From NCBI RefSeq assembly GCF_036245865.1, contig NZ_BTTW01000001.1, forward strand, positions 496,001 through 560,000: 64,000 nt of DNA. Direction: 5' to 3'. Of this stretch, positions 17,365 through 29,908 are shown in pieces (the first letter of the stretch is position 1; the number at the start of each line of letters is the position of its first letter). Made by a program: the position numbers and the translations under genes. A model generated the notes under the pieces. That model made no database searches. It saw only the letters and a program-made list of their open reading frames with translations, and was not told the origin of the DNA. This DNA comes from Corallococcus caeni. GTDB lineage: Bacteria; Myxococcota; Myxococcia; Myxococcales; Myxococcaceae.

Positions 17365-19490
17365 GGCCCCGGCTGCACCGTCGACTCCGCGGCGGCGGCC
17401 GCGGGGGCCCCCTGGCGTGGGAGCTCCACCGTGAAGGTGGCCCCGCGCCCCGCCTCGCTTTCGACCCACACGGACCCGCCCAGCCGCTCGACGAGCTGGT
17501 TCACGATGTGGAGGCCCAGGCCCAGCCCCCCGTAGTTGCGGGACGACACCGCGCGCTCGAAGGCCCGGAAGATGCGCGCGTGCCGCTCCGGCGGGATGCC
17601 GATGCCCTGGTCCCGGACCTCCAGCCGGGCCATCACGGCGTCCCCCTCCACGCGGATTTCAATGGGCCTGCCCTCGCCGTACTTGATGGCGTTCGAGAGC
17701 AGGTTGGTGACGATCTGATCCAGCCGCGAGCGGTCCCACACCCCCGGCACCGCCGTGTCGGCGTGGACGGCGAGCCGGGTTCCCGACGTGGCCAGCTCCG
17801 GCGCGAAGCGCGCGGCGACGTCCCGGACCAGCGCGGCGAGGTCCACCTCCTCGAACTCCAGCTCCAGCCGTCCGGCATGGATGCGTGAGACGTCCAGCAG
17901 GGTGTTGACGAGCTTCGCCATCCGCTTCGCCTGACGCTCGATGACCTCCAGCGCGTGCGTCACGGTCTCCGCCGGCGAGGTCCGCAGCGCGCCGGTCCGG
18001 GCCAGGCGCATCAGGCCCTGCACCGACAACTGGAGGGACGTCACCGGGGTCTTCAGCTCATGGGAGGCGATGGAGAGGAACTCGTCCCGGAGGCCGATGG
18101 CCAGCTGGGCCTGCTGATAGAGGCGGGCGTTGTCCATGGCCATCGCCGCGCGGCGGGCCAGCTCCTGCGCGAGCGCGACGTCGGCCGGGCCATACCGGCC
18201 ACTGCCCTCCAGGCGGGCGAGCGTGAGCGTGCCGAGCGCATGCTCCCGCGCGAGCAGCGGCACGGAGATCCGGGACGGGAAGTCGACGGCCTCGGAGGGG
18301 TCCTGTCCCTCCCGGAGGCCGCGCGCGGGCGAGGTGGCGCGCAGCGCTTCGGAGCGGGCCTCGGTGATCCGCTGGCAGTCATGGATCCCTTCCAGGACAT
18401 CCACCGCGCACCAGTCGGCGAACCGCTGGACGATCAGCGCGGCCACGCTGCGCAGCGCATCCTCGGGGGCGAGCGAACCATCGAGCAGCCCGGAGGCTTC
18501 GGCGAGGAGCGCGGATCTCCCCTCCTGCTCCTCGGCCCGGGCACGCGCCTGCTGCTCGCGCTGGAAGGTCTGGTCGCGCTCCTCTTCGGTCCGGCGGTGC
18601 TCGGTGATGTCGATGCCGGTGCCGATGACGTACTCGATCGCTCCCGACTCGCCTCGCAGGACGTTGCTGGACCAGGAGATGAGGCGGCGCTCTCCCGTCC
18701 GGGTCACCCAGTGGCTCTCGTACTGCTCGTGCCCCAGCCCCGCCGCGAGCACGGCGAAGTGCATCTCCACCCGCGCCGCTTCTTCCAGCGGCAGCAGCCG
18801 CGCCCAGAACCGCTCACCGCGCAGCTCCTCGAAGGAGTAGCCCGTCACCTCCTGGCACGCCCGGTTGAAGCGGATGATGCGGCCTTCGGGATCCAGGACG
18901 ATGACCAGGGCGCGGGCCGTGTCCAGGACCGCCGAGCTGAAGTCCCGCTCGTGCTGGAGCGCGCGCTCGCTGTCCAGGGTCCGCGCGAAGAGCTGCCGGT
19001 GGACGAGCGCGGTGCGGAGCACGCCGCCAAGCCGCTCCACCATGCTCCGGTATTGCCGTGGCAGATGCGGCTCGCGATCGAAGTACAGCAGCAGCAGGCT
19101 GGCCGGGGGCGCCTCGCCAGGTCCGGCGGCGTCGATGGGCACCGACCAGCGCACGAGCCCCGGCGAGGCCAGCTCCGGATAGGGCAGGTCCACCAGGAGG
19201 GGCCCTGGCTCCCGTGGGTGCCGGGGGAGCAGCCTCGGAATCGGGAGCTGGCGGGAGGCCATGGACAGTCCGCTCGCCCCCAGCAGACCGACCTGTCCCC
19301 GCACATCCGACTGGAGCCAGAGGGCGACCACGCAGCCCAGTCGCTCCGCGACGCGGTCCAGGAAGTCGTCGGCGGGCTTGTCCGGGTCCAGGAGGTCGAG
19401 CGCCGCGACGGAGAGCTCCTGGAGCACGCTCAGCAGCGCGAGGCGCTCCTCGGTGAGCTTGTGGTCCGCGTCCGCGCCGTGCTCCTCCAT
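17361..19490 (-). CDS. GAF-PAS-GAF sensor histidine kinase
   Basis: A 709-residue soluble kinase. After about 20 residues comes a GAF-like region (residues about 25-195). A PAS domain with PAC-like tail follows (about 220-340: ARALVIVLDPEGRIIRFN, GTGIDITEHRR), then a second GAF (about 370-500). HisKA has the phospho-His in FLSIASHELKTPVTSL, and HATPase shows NLLSNAIKYG, DQGIGIPPE and GLGLGLHIVNQ. Start 19490 has GAGGTGG six bases upstream. It follows the FIST gene after 16 bases, so FIST and kinase probably form a sensor pair. No transmembrane helix was seen. The output partner is not in the window. Confidence 0.9.
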   Translation of the reverse strand: MEEHGADADHKLTEERLALLSVLQELSVAALDLLDPDKPADDFLDRVAERLGCVVALWLQSDVRGQVGLLGASGLSMASRQLPIPRLLPRHPREPGPLLVDLPYPELASPGLVRWSVPIDAAGPGEAPPASLLLLYFDREPHLPRQYRSMVERLGGVLRTALVHRQLFARTLDSERALQHERDFSSAVLDTARALVIVLDPEGRIIRFNRACQEVTGYSFEELRGERFWARLLPLEEAARVEMHFAVLAAGLGHEQYESHWVTRTGERRLISWSSNVLRGESGAIEYVIGTGIDITEHRRTEEERDQTFQREQQARARAEEQEGRSALLAEASGLLDGSLAPEDALRSVAALIVQRFADWCAVDVLEGIHDCQRITEARSEALRATSPARGLREGQDPSEAVDFPSRISVPLLAREHALGTLTLARLEGSGRYGPADVALAQELARRAAMAMDNARLYQQAQLAIGLRDEFLSIASHELKTPVTSLQLSVQGLMRLARTGALRTSPAETVTHALEVIERQAKRMAKLVNTLLDVSRIHAGRLELEFEEVDLAALVRDVAARFAPELATSGTRLAVHADTAVPGVWDRSRLDQIVTNLLSNAIKYGEGRPIEIRVEGDAVMARLEVRDQGIGIPPERHARIFRAFERAVSSRNYGGLGLGLHIVNQLVERLGGSVWVESEAGRGATFTVELPRQGAPAAAAAESTVQPGP

Positions 19491-19506
19491 GCGCCACCTC
19501 GTCCTC

Positions 19507-20673
19507 TTACCCAGGCAGCGCGACCACCACCGCTGTCTTGTTGTGGAACTGGGGGACCCCACCTCCCATGGCCCCCACCTCGCCCAGGGTCAGACAGCCC
19601 ACGACCGGGACGCCCTCGCCCAGCGCGGCCTGGAACCTCGCAAGCTCGTCCCGGACCTCGTCCCCCAGGACGAGGTACCGGGAGACGCAATCGAACACCA
19701 CCGCGCCGCCCAACGGGCCAGGGGTGGCTTCCCGGGCCTGGGCGGCGGCATCCGCCGCGGCGCCGAGCAGATCCGTTCGCTTGCCCTCCATCACCCGGAC
19801 CAGGGAGCCATCCGGAATCTCGGCCATGAAGCGGACCGAACCATCGGATTCGACGGACAGGGGGTCACGGATCACGAACTCGCCATTGGCCTGGGGAATC
19901 CCCAGCGGGTGGGTCATCGCGAAGTGGGAGAGGTTCCGCGCATCCAGGGCATCTCCCCGGCTCGCGGCCGTGCGCAGGTAGGCCTCGGAGGCGCTCTCGT
20001 AGTCGAGCTCGATGGCGGTCGCGCCCCGGGCCTTCGTGACCTGCGAGGGAGGACCATACGGAGACCAACCGTGCTGGATGCCCACGCCAAACGGTTCCCG
20101 GGCATCAAAGGCAATCACCACCACCTGGTCCTGGTAGGCCTGCCCGTGCGTGAACTGGGCGGTCTTGACGAACCGGGCGTTGTTTCCCGCTCCGCCCCCC
20201 GCCCAACGGATGCCCGCGCCCGCTTCCTGCTGGGCCCCGCGCACGACCTCCGTCGAGTTGCCGCTCAGCGCGTCCGGCAGGACGATCAGCGCCCGACGAT
20301 ATCCCGGCGGCTTGGGAGGCAGCGTGCTGACGGCCGCGGCCACCGCGGCGCGTCCGGCCGCTCTCGGGCGCTCGCTGACCGGCCCGCCCATTCCCACGCC
20401 GACGAGGAAGTCGTCGCCGCGGAAGAGCGCGATGACCAGCCCCTGGAGCAAGAGCTCGGTGCCCGCGAAGACGCCCGCCGCGCAGCACCCGGCCCAGGGA
20501 ACATCCCCCAGCTCCTCGCGGAGCGCGGACGCCAGCGCCACCGCGTCGTACTGGTCCGTGCACAGGACGAGGGCGAAGGTGGCGGCGTTCGCGCCGCGCA
20601 GCGCCTCCTGGCCCGCTTCCCGCGCGGCGACGGCGCAATCCGGTGAGCGGCTCTTTCCAATCTGGATCCGCAT
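19507..20673 (-). CDS. FIST-domain sensor protein
   Basis: A 388-residue cytoplasmic protein with a FIST N domain (about residues 30-220: CAAGVFAGTELLLQG, GYRRALIVLPDALSGN, WAGGGAGNN) and a FIST_C domain (about 230-375, ending GCLTLGEVGAMGGGVPQFHN). FIST domains are predicted to bind small ligands such as amino acids and to feed signalling proteins. It is encoded 16 bases upstream of a histidine kinase on the same strand, and the pair sits between two peptide transporters, which fits sensing of imported peptides or amino acids. ATG 20673 has GGAG six bases upstream. Confidence 0.9.
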   Translation of the reverse strand: MRIQIGKSRSPDCAVAAREAGQEALRGANAATFALVLCTDQYDAVALASALREELGDVPWAGCCAAGVFAGTELLLQGLVIALFRGDDFLVGVGMGGPVSERPRAAGRAAVAAAVSTLPPKPPGYRRALIVLPDALSGNSTEVVRGAQQEAGAGIRWAGGGAGNNARFVKTAQFTHGQAYQDQVVVIAFDAREPFGVGIQHGWSPYGPPSQVTKARGATAIELDYESASEAYLRTAASRGDALDARNLSHFAMTHPLGIPQANGEFVIRDPLSVESDGSVRFMAEIPDGSLVRVMEGKRTDLLGAAADAAAQAREATPGPLGGAVVFDCVSRYLVLGDEVRDELARFQAALGEGVPVVGCLTLGEVGAMGGGVPQFHNKTAVVVALPG

Positions 20674-20732
20674 GGGGCTCCAGCATCGATACTCACGCGG
20701 AAGCGGGCGTGCAGGGCACGCACGGCCCCACG

Positions 20733-20768
20733 AAAAACGCCGGAGCACCCAGGGGGCGCTCCGGCGTT
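20733..20768 (-). terminator. intrinsic terminator of the second POT gene
   Basis: Read on the minus strand, an 11-bp perfect stem (AACGCCGGAGC and its complement) is closed by an 11-base loop and followed directly by TTTTT. It lies 28 bp beyond the stop at 20796, between that gene and the FIST operon start, so it insulates the two same-strand units. Confidence 0.85.
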
Positions 20769-20795
20769 CGTGCTTCGAAGGGGACGCCCCCTGGC

Positions 20796-22184
20796 TCAGG
20801 TGGCCGGGTGGACGGTGCCTTCCTGGTGCGTGGGCGCCGGCGTGGCCGTCACCTCGTCCGTGCCGTGCATCATCCGCTTCAGCATGGGGGCGAGGAACAG
20901 CAGGATGACGCCCGCCAGGCCCGCGCCGATGACGATGGTGAGGAACACGCTGAACTCACCCATCTTCTCCGAGTAGCCGCCCAGCACGCCGGACAGCTTG
21001 TTGGCCACCGCGTTCGCCAGGAACCACACGCCCATCATCGCGGAGGTGACGCGCTGGGGCGCCACCTTGCTCACCATGGAGAGGCCCACCGGCGACAGGC
21101 ACAGCTCGCCCATGGTGTGGAAGAGGTACGCCATGATGACCCACCACGCCGCCGCCTTGCCGTCCGCCGCGCTCTCCTTGGAGGCGCCCAGCATGAACGC
21201 GAAGCCCACGGCCAGGAAGATGAGCCCCAGGGACATCTTCACCGGGATGCTCAGGTCCTTGCCCTTCGCCGCCAGCGAGCTCCACACCATCGCGAACACC
21301 GGCGCCAGCGTGACGATGAACACGGAGTTGAAGTTCTGGAACCAGGTGGTGGGCACCTCCCAGCCGAACATGGAGCGGTCCACCTTCTGGTCCGTGTAGA
21401 GGTTCATCAGGCCACCGGCCTGCTCGAAGCCCGTCCAGAACGCGACCACGAACAGCGCGATGATGAAGATGACGATGATGCGGTCCCACTCGTCGCGGGA
21501 AAAGGCGTGACGCTTGCCGTCCTTCGTCGTCGTCTGCGCCTCGGTGGGGCGCGGCGCGGGCGCCAGGCCCACGGTGCCCAGGTACCGCTTCGCCAGCAGC
21601 ACGAAGGTGATGACGCCCAGGGTCATGCCCACGCCGGCGGAGCCGAAGCCCCAGTGCCAGCCCACGCGCTCGCCCAGCGTGCCGCAGATGAAGTTGCCCA
21701 GCACGGCGCCCAGGTTGATGCCCATGTAGAAGATGGTGAAGGCACCGTCGCGCCGGCCGTCACCCGCGGGGTACAGCCCGCCCACCATGGTGGAGATGTT
21801 CGGCTTGAAGAAGCCGTTGCCGATGATGAGGAAGCCCAGGCCCGCGTAGAAGATGGAGACGCCCGGTAGCGCCAATAGCAGGTGGCCGATGATCATCAGC
21901 ACGCCGCCCAGGAGCACCGCCTTGCGCTGGCCGATGAAGCGGTCCGCGATGTAGCCGCCCAGAATCGGCGTCAGGTACACGAGGCCGGTGTACGTGCCGT
22001 AGAGGCCCAGCGCATCCGCCGTGGACCAGCCAAAGCCGCCCCGCACCTTGTCGGTGAGGAAGAGCACCAACAGGCCGCGCATGCCGTAATAGGACATGCG
22101 CTCCCACATCTCGGTGGCGAACAACAAATACAGGCCCGGGGGATGCCCCTTGCGGGCCTCGCCCGCGGCGACGGTGCTTTGCAT
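20796..22184 (-). CDS. POT/PTR2-family peptide transporter, second copy
   Basis: A 462-residue transporter with the POT motif ATEMWERMSYYGMRGLL near residue 25, GGYIADRFIGQRKAV, and GNGFFKPNISTMVG in the family's second signature region. About 12-14 hydrophobic segments are seen. ATG 22184 follows GAGGAA; an upstream in-frame start adds 31 residues without resemblance to the family. It is clearly diverged from the POT protein at 15.9 kb, so this is not a recent duplication. It ends in a strong intrinsic terminator. Probable proton-coupled import of small peptides. Confidence 0.92.
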   Translation of the reverse strand: MQSTVAAGEARKGHPPGLYLLFATEMWERMSYYGMRGLLVLFLTDKVRGGFGWSTADALGLYGTYTGLVYLTPILGGYIADRFIGQRKAVLLGGVLMIIGHLLLALPGVSIFYAGLGFLIIGNGFFKPNISTMVGGLYPAGDGRRDGAFTIFYMGINLGAVLGNFICGTLGERVGWHWGFGSAGVGMTLGVITFVLLAKRYLGTVGLAPAPRPTEAQTTTKDGKRHAFSRDEWDRIIVIFIIALFVVAFWTGFEQAGGLMNLYTDQKVDRSMFGWEVPTTWFQNFNSVFIVTLAPVFAMVWSSLAAKGKDLSIPVKMSLGLIFLAVGFAFMLGASKESAADGKAAAWWVIMAYLFHTMGELCLSPVGLSMVSKVAPQRVTSAMMGVWFLANAVANKLSGVLGGYSEKMGEFSVFLTIVIGAGLAGVILLFLAPMLKRMMHGTDEVTATPAPTHQEGTVHPAT

Positions 22185-22356
22185 GCCGTGAGTTCCTCGA
22201 ACGGATGTCTGTGAGGGGGAACGAAAAAGTCGCGCGACTGTAACAGGAGTCACGCCTTCAGCGAGGACAGAGGACACCGCGCGTCCTTGGGAATTCCCGC
22301 CCCCTGCGCGAGCGGCCCGTCAGCCCCCCGCGCCCTCCCGTTCGTGGCCGGCCGCG

Positions 22357-25280
<2,924 letters not shown>

Positions 25281-25284
<4 letters not shown>

Positions 25285-26066
25285 GGTTTCGTTCCTTCGG
25301 TGACCAGCGTCACCGCGTACTTCAGTCCCTCCGGGTCCTCGAGCATCGCCAGGAAGTCGTCGCAGTGCGACTGGTAGGCCGCCGGGCCGCCGAAGGCCGC
25401 CGCGCCCACCGGCGCCAGGGCCTCGAAGCGCGTCTTCCAGTCGCGCACCAACCTGTCCTCCGCGGCGCCCGCGCAGAGGTAGAAGGGCATCAGGTGCACG
25501 CGCACGTCGGCGAGGCCCGCGCGGCGGAACTCGGAGAACAGCTTGCGGCCCACGTACAGGTCGAACCCGCGCGTCGCCAGGGCCTCCACGATGCGCTGGG
25601 TGCCTTCTCGCAGGTGCTCCGGGAAGGGCCAGTTCTGGAAGCCCAGCCCGTCGATGTCGGACACCACCACCCGCCCCCCGGGCCGCGTCACGCGGATGAG
25701 CTCCGCGAGCGCGGCGTGCCGGTCCGGCAGGTACTCGAAGACGTACTGGCTCCAGGCGTAGTCGAACGCGTCCGCGGGCAGCCCCGTGGTGCGCACGTCC
25801 GCCTGGAGGAACGTCAGCCGCGGGCGGTGGGCGTTGCGCGCCCGGGCCTCCGCGACGCGGCCCTCGTGCAGGTCCACGCCGGTGACGTGGCCGCCCTCCC
25901 CCACCACCTCAGCCATCAGCTCCGCGATGCCGCCGGGGCCGCAGCCGGCGTCCAGCACCCGGTCCCCCGGCTTGAGGCCCGTGCGGTGCAGCATGGCGCG
26001 CGTGTCCTGGGACTGCTCCTGCTCCAGGAGGCGGCGGGACTCGTCCGCGGATTCCATCAGGTACAT
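25281..26066 (-). CDS. class I SAM-dependent methyltransferase
   Basis: A 261-residue methyltransferase. Motif I is VLDAGCGPGGIAELM (about residues 38-52), the acidic ribose-binding residue lies in HVTGVDLHEGRV, and the post-motif is FDYAWSQYVFEYLPD with RPGGRVVVSDIDG. ATG 26066 has AGGAGG seven bases upstream; the stop of the preceding gene shares one base with it (TGATG). The stop overlaps the next kinase's ATG. The substrate is unknown; the sequence resembles ubiquinone/menaquinone-type small-molecule methyltransferases. Its place between a PilZ-type protein and a hybrid kinase suggests modification of a signalling component or of the kinase's ligand. Confidence 0.88.
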
Positions 26067-28510
26067 CACCGCGCCTCCTGGTTCGGGGCCTGCGCCGGAG
26101 CCGGCACGGGAGGCCGGCGCTTCGTGCGCCGCATGGGCAGCTGCCGTTCGAAGAGCGAGCGCCAGGCCTCGCACCAGCGGCGCACCATGGAGCGGTGGAA
26201 GGTCCACTCGGAGAAGCGGCCCTGGTCCACGAAGCCCAGCTCGCGCAGCACCGGCACGTCCAGCGCGTCCACCAGGCCCAGCGCCGCTCGCCGGTCCCGC
26301 TCGCGCGCGTGCGCCATGCACCGCAGCGTCAGCGCCGCCACGGCGTCCCTCGCGCGCGGGTGCTCCCGGTCCGGCACCACGAGGTTGAAGCCGTTGGTGA
26401 CCTCGATGAGGCTCAGGCCCGGCGTGGCCTCGTCCTGGAGCGCCAGCGCGAGCGGCCCCGCGTCGCCGTCCACCACGAACATCCGCCGCTCCCGGTGCAG
26501 CCCCGCCGCCCGGAAGCGCTCGCCCAGGACGGCCTCCGCGCTGGAGTCCGCGCGCAGGTCCTCGCTGAGCAGGCGCACCATCTCCCCCCTGCGGCGCAGG
26601 TACGACTCCAGCCACTGGCGGTCCTCCGGGCCCGCGTCGCGCACGGCGGGCAGCGCCGCCGCGTCCACGGCGGGCGTCACCTCCAGGTCCGCGCGCAGGT
26701 AGTGGAACTGGCGCAGGTGGCACAGCCCCTGCCCCTCCAGCACGCGCGCCAGCCACGTGCCCAGCCGGTGCGGCCAGCGGTTGTCGGTGCGCCACATGTA
26801 GCGGATGAACTCCACGTCCTCCATCGCCTCGCCCACCTCCACCGCGAGCGACGTGAGTTCGCTGGAGATCTGCTCGCTGCGACGGAAGCCCGGCATCACG
26901 GCCAGGTGCTGCACCAGCCACGTGCCGGAGTACATGCGCAGGCCATTGACGTGGCCCAACAGCCGCCGTGAATCCGTGAAGACGAGCGAGCGCCCCAGCT
27001 CCCGCGCGCGGCCCAACCGCTCGTGCGTGGCCTCCAGCACGGGCAGCACGCGGGACTCCTCGCCGAAGGGGTGGTCCGGGTGGAAGGTGTAGTGGGCGGC
27101 CTCCATCATCCGCCACAGGTCCGGGAAGCGGAACACCGCGCCGTCGCGCACCTGGGGCGCCCGCGCGGACACGAACGCGTCCACGATGGCGTCGCGCACC
27201 GCGCGCGGCATGTCCAGGATGCGCACGCCGCAGCGGTAGGGGCGCAGGCGCTGATCATGCCGGGACTCGAAGGGGACGACGTCCGCCGAGCGCACCTCCA
27301 CGCGGCACGCCACCTCCGAGCCGTCCGGCAAGAGCAGCGTGGTGTCCAGGTGCGAGCCCACCGGCAGCACCTCGCACGACGCGTCGATGGGGAAGGCGAA
27401 CCCGCGCGCGCCCAGGTCCAGCACCGCGCGGGTGATGCGCTGGCCGCTGAACGGCGAGGTGAAGCGCACGAGGAAGCGGTGGTGCGCGCTGGGGCGGAAG
27501 CGTTGCTGCCCGCGCCGGTTCTCCACCGCCAGCGAGCGGGGCATGCCCAGGGCCACGCCGTCATGCCCCACGTGGAGCATGCTGGTGACGCCCCGGTAGC
27601 GCTGGCCGCCCATCTCGAAGGCGAGGTGGACGACCTCCCCCACGCTCGCGGGCAGCGCCGCGGACACCCGCCCGCGCAGGAGGCCGCGCTCGTCGCAGGC
27701 CTCCACCGTGGCGGACTCCAGCCGGAAGTGCGCCGTGTGGCTGTCCGGCGGGTGCAGCCACACGGGCAGCTCGCGCCGCAGCGCCTTGCGCAGCGCGGCC
27801 TGCACCGCCACCGCGTCCCGCAGCGTGCGCGGCGGGGCGGCCGTGGACTCGTCCGCGGCGGGCCGCCAGGAGATGCCCACGCGCAGGAACGCGTGCGTCC
27901 CCTGCTGCACGGGGGTCGCGTGGCGCACGTACGCGCGCGCCACGTGCAGCACGGGCCGGCCGTCGCGCACCATGGACAGCGAGTCCAGGGGCGTGCCCGG
28001 AAGGAAGGCCCCCATCGACGCGTCCATGGGGACCTGGAGCGCCGCGCCGAAGTGGCCCAGGTCCTGGCACTCCGCGCTGAAGGGCCGGTCGCGCAGCAGG
28101 AAGTCCACGCGCATCCCCGCGTCCAGCACCACGCGCGTGGAGGCGCGCAGCTGGAGGATGTCGCGCAGGCGCATGCTCAGCTCGCCTTCGCTCAGCGCGT
28201 CATCCACCGTGCTGAAGACGTGCCCCTCCGCGGCCGTCTCCACCAGCTCCTCCAGGCCCTGCTGATCCGACCGCGCGCAGACGAACACGCAGACGGCCTC
28301 CGGCGCGGCGCGGTCCACGTGGCGCAGGAAGCGGCGCGCGTTGTCCGCGGGCGCGATGATCAGCGTGGGCACGGACGCCTCCATGCGCCGCGTGGCCTCC
28401 AGCTGTGAACCCACCACCGAGACCCGGTGTGCTCGCAACGCGGACTTCAGCGCGTTGCGGCGCAGCTCGTTGGGGTGGACGATGAGGACTTCGTGAGTCG
28501 GCACGCTCAT
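26066..28510 (-). CDS. PilZ-domain regulator with receiver-like N-terminus and acetyltransferase-like C-terminus
   Basis: An 814-residue protein. The first 120 residues resemble a degenerate receiver domain (VLIVHPNELRRNALKSALRA) without an obvious phospho-acceptor. Around residues 330-450 a PilZ-type segment is visible: RRGQQRFRPS followed by VLDLGARGFAFP, matching R-x-x-x-R and D-x-G-x-x-G patterns that bind cyclic di-GMP. An earlier region (about 255-330) may be a second, degenerate PilZ fold. The last 200 residues look GNAT-like (MFVVDGDAGPLALALQDEA, RERDRRAALGLVDALDVP). Start 28510 gives MSVPTHE. It is the first gene of an operon with a methyltransferase and an HK-REC-HK kinase. Binding of c-di-GMP is inferred, not shown. 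Confidence 0.75.
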   Translation of the reverse strand: MSVPTHEVLIVHPNELRRNALKSALRAHRVSVVGSQLEATRRMEASVPTLIIAPADNARRFLRHVDRAAPEAVCVFVCARSDQQGLEELVETAAEGHVFSTVDDALSEGELSMRLRDILQLRASTRVVLDAGMRVDFLLRDRPFSAECQDLGHFGAALQVPMDASMGAFLPGTPLDSLSMVRDGRPVLHVARAYVRHATPVQQGTHAFLRVGISWRPAADESTAAPPRTLRDAVAVQAALRKALRRELPVWLHPPDSHTAHFRLESATVEACDERGLLRGRVSAALPASVGEVVHLAFEMGGQRYRGVTSMLHVGHDGVALGMPRSLAVENRRGQQRFRPSAHHRFLVRFTSPFSGQRITRAVLDLGARGFAFPIDASCEVLPVGSHLDTTLLLPDGSEVACRVEVRSADVVPFESRHDQRLRPYRCGVRILDMPRAVRDAIVDAFVSARAPQVRDGAVFRFPDLWRMMEAAHYTFHPDHPFGEESRVLPVLEATHERLGRARELGRSLVFTDSRRLLGHVNGLRMYSGTWLVQHLAVMPGFRRSEQISSELTSLAVEVGEAMEDVEFIRYMWRTDNRWPHRLGTWLARVLEGQGLCHLRQFHYLRADLEVTPAVDAAALPAVRDAGPEDRQWLESYLRRRGEMVRLLSEDLRADSSAEAVLGERFRAAGLHRERRMFVVDGDAGPLALALQDEATPGLSLIEVTNGFNLVVPDREHPRARDAVAALTLRCMAHARERDRRAALGLVDALDVPVLRELGFVDQGRFSEWTFHRSMVRRWCEAWRSLFERQLPMRRTKRRPPVPAPAQAPNQEAR

Positions 28511-28889
28511 GGATTTTTCCCGACGCGCAAGAGCCACACCGGCGCCCGTGCATGGCGCCATTCCCGTCGACGCGGGGCTCGCACGCGCCCCGTTCCCGCC
28601 ATCCACATGTCTTGAGTGCCCGAGCCAGGTGCTCTCTCTTGTTGCCAGCGGGTTCCGCGCTGAGACGCCTTCCCGGTGAGCCGCCGGCGAACAACCCGCG
28701 CGTACTTTACCTGCTCCCACGGATTAGGTGATGTACGCGGGGGTGAGAGGACTTTTCGGAATAGGTTAAAGGTGCGCGGTCAACCGGGACCCCTTGGTGG
28801 GTAGGACGCGCGGACTCAGTGCGGCCGCGCGCGCTGGCCCCGGGGCCCGGACGCCGTTACAGAATGCGCGGGCGACGAGGAGGCCCCCC
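28511..28889. other. 379-bp divergent intergenic region
   Basis: Lies between the PilZ operon and nadA. The stretch 28700-28780 is locally more A/T-rich (for example GGAATAGGTTAAAGG) and is the likeliest promoter region for nadA. A 7-bp inverted pair CGCGTAC/GTACGCG separated by 27 bases is present near 28690-28730. No gene or recognised riboswitch was found. Confidence 0.45.
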
Positions 28890-29822
28890 ATGGGCGAGAC
28901 GGTCGATTACGAGGCGGGCATCCGGGAGCTGAAGCGCTCCATGAACGCGGTCATCCTGGCGCACTACTACCAGGAGAGCGAGGTGCAGGACGTGGCCGAC
29001 TTCGTCGGCGACAGCCTGGCGCTGGCGCAGGCGGCGGCGCGGACGGAGGCCGACGTCATCGTTTTCTGCGGTGTGCACTTCATGGCGGAAACCGCGAAGA
29101 TTCTGAATCCCACCCGACAGGTGTTGCTCCCGGACCTCAAGGCCGGCTGCTCGCTGTCGGACCGCTGCCCCCCCGCGGCCTTCAAGGCGTTCAAGGACAA
29201 GCACCCGGACGCCTTCGTGGTGTCGTACGTGAACAGCTCCGCCGCGGTGAAGGCGATGAGCGACGTCATCTGCACGTCGTCCAACGCCGTGCGCATCGTG
29301 AACCAGATTCCGAAGGACCGCCCCATCCTCTTCGCGCCGGATCAACACCTGGGCCGGCACGTGATGAAGGAGACGGGCCGCGACATGGTGCTGTGGCCGG
29401 GCAGCTGCATCGTCCACGAAATCTTCAGCGAGAAGAAGCTCGTGGGGCTGAAGGTGGAGCACCCGGACGCGGAGGTGGTGGCCCACCCGGAGTGCGAGCA
29501 GCAGGTGCTGCGGCACGCGGACTTCATCGGCTCCACCAAGGCCATCCTGGATTACGTGGTGAAGAGCCCGAAGCAGAAGTTCATCGTGGTGACGGAGGCG
29601 GGCATCCTCCACCAGATGAAGAAGGCCGCGCCGGGCAAGACGTACATCCCGGCGCCGCCGGACAACGGGTGCGCGTGCAACGAGTGCCCGTACATGCGCC
29701 TCAACACGATGGAGAAGCTCTACCGGTGCATGAAGGACCGGACCCCGGAGCTGGTGCTGCCGGCGGACCTGCAGCACGCGGCGCTGGCGCCCCTGCGGCG
29801 GATGCTGGAGTGGTCCGCCTGA
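28890..29822 (+). CDS. nadA: quinolinate synthase
   Basis: A 310-residue NadA of the short type. It condenses iminoaspartate and dihydroxyacetone phosphate to quinolinate for NAD synthesis. The N-terminal [20 protein letters not shown] and [16 protein letters not shown] are diagnostic. Three cysteines at about residues 87 (KAGCSLSD), 173 (PGSCIVH) and 266 (NECPYM) match the [4Fe-4S] ligands of the family. ATG 28890 follows GAGGAGG. It stands alone: nadB and nadC are not in the window. Confidence 0.96.
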   Translation: MGETVDYEAGIRELKRSMNAVILAHYYQESEVQDVADFVGDSLALAQAAARTEADVIVFCGVHFMAETAKILNPTRQVLLPDLKAGCSLSDRCPPAAFKAFKDKHPDAFVVSYVNSSAAVKAMSDVICTSSNAVRIVNQIPKDRPILFAPDQHLGRHVMKETGRDMVLWPGSCIVHEIFSEKKLVGLKVEHPDAEVVAHPECEQQVLRHADFIGSTKAILDYVVKSPKQKFIVVTEAGILHQMKKAAPGKTYIPAPPDNGCACNECPYMRLNTMEKLYRCMKDRTPELVLPADLQHAALAPLRRMLEWSA

Positions 29823-29908
29823 AAAAGGCGGACGCGGACTGTCGCCCGCGTCCCACCTACAGCAACTCGCGTCTTGCGGACGGCGGGCCCAAGTGCCATG
29901 GAAGAGAC

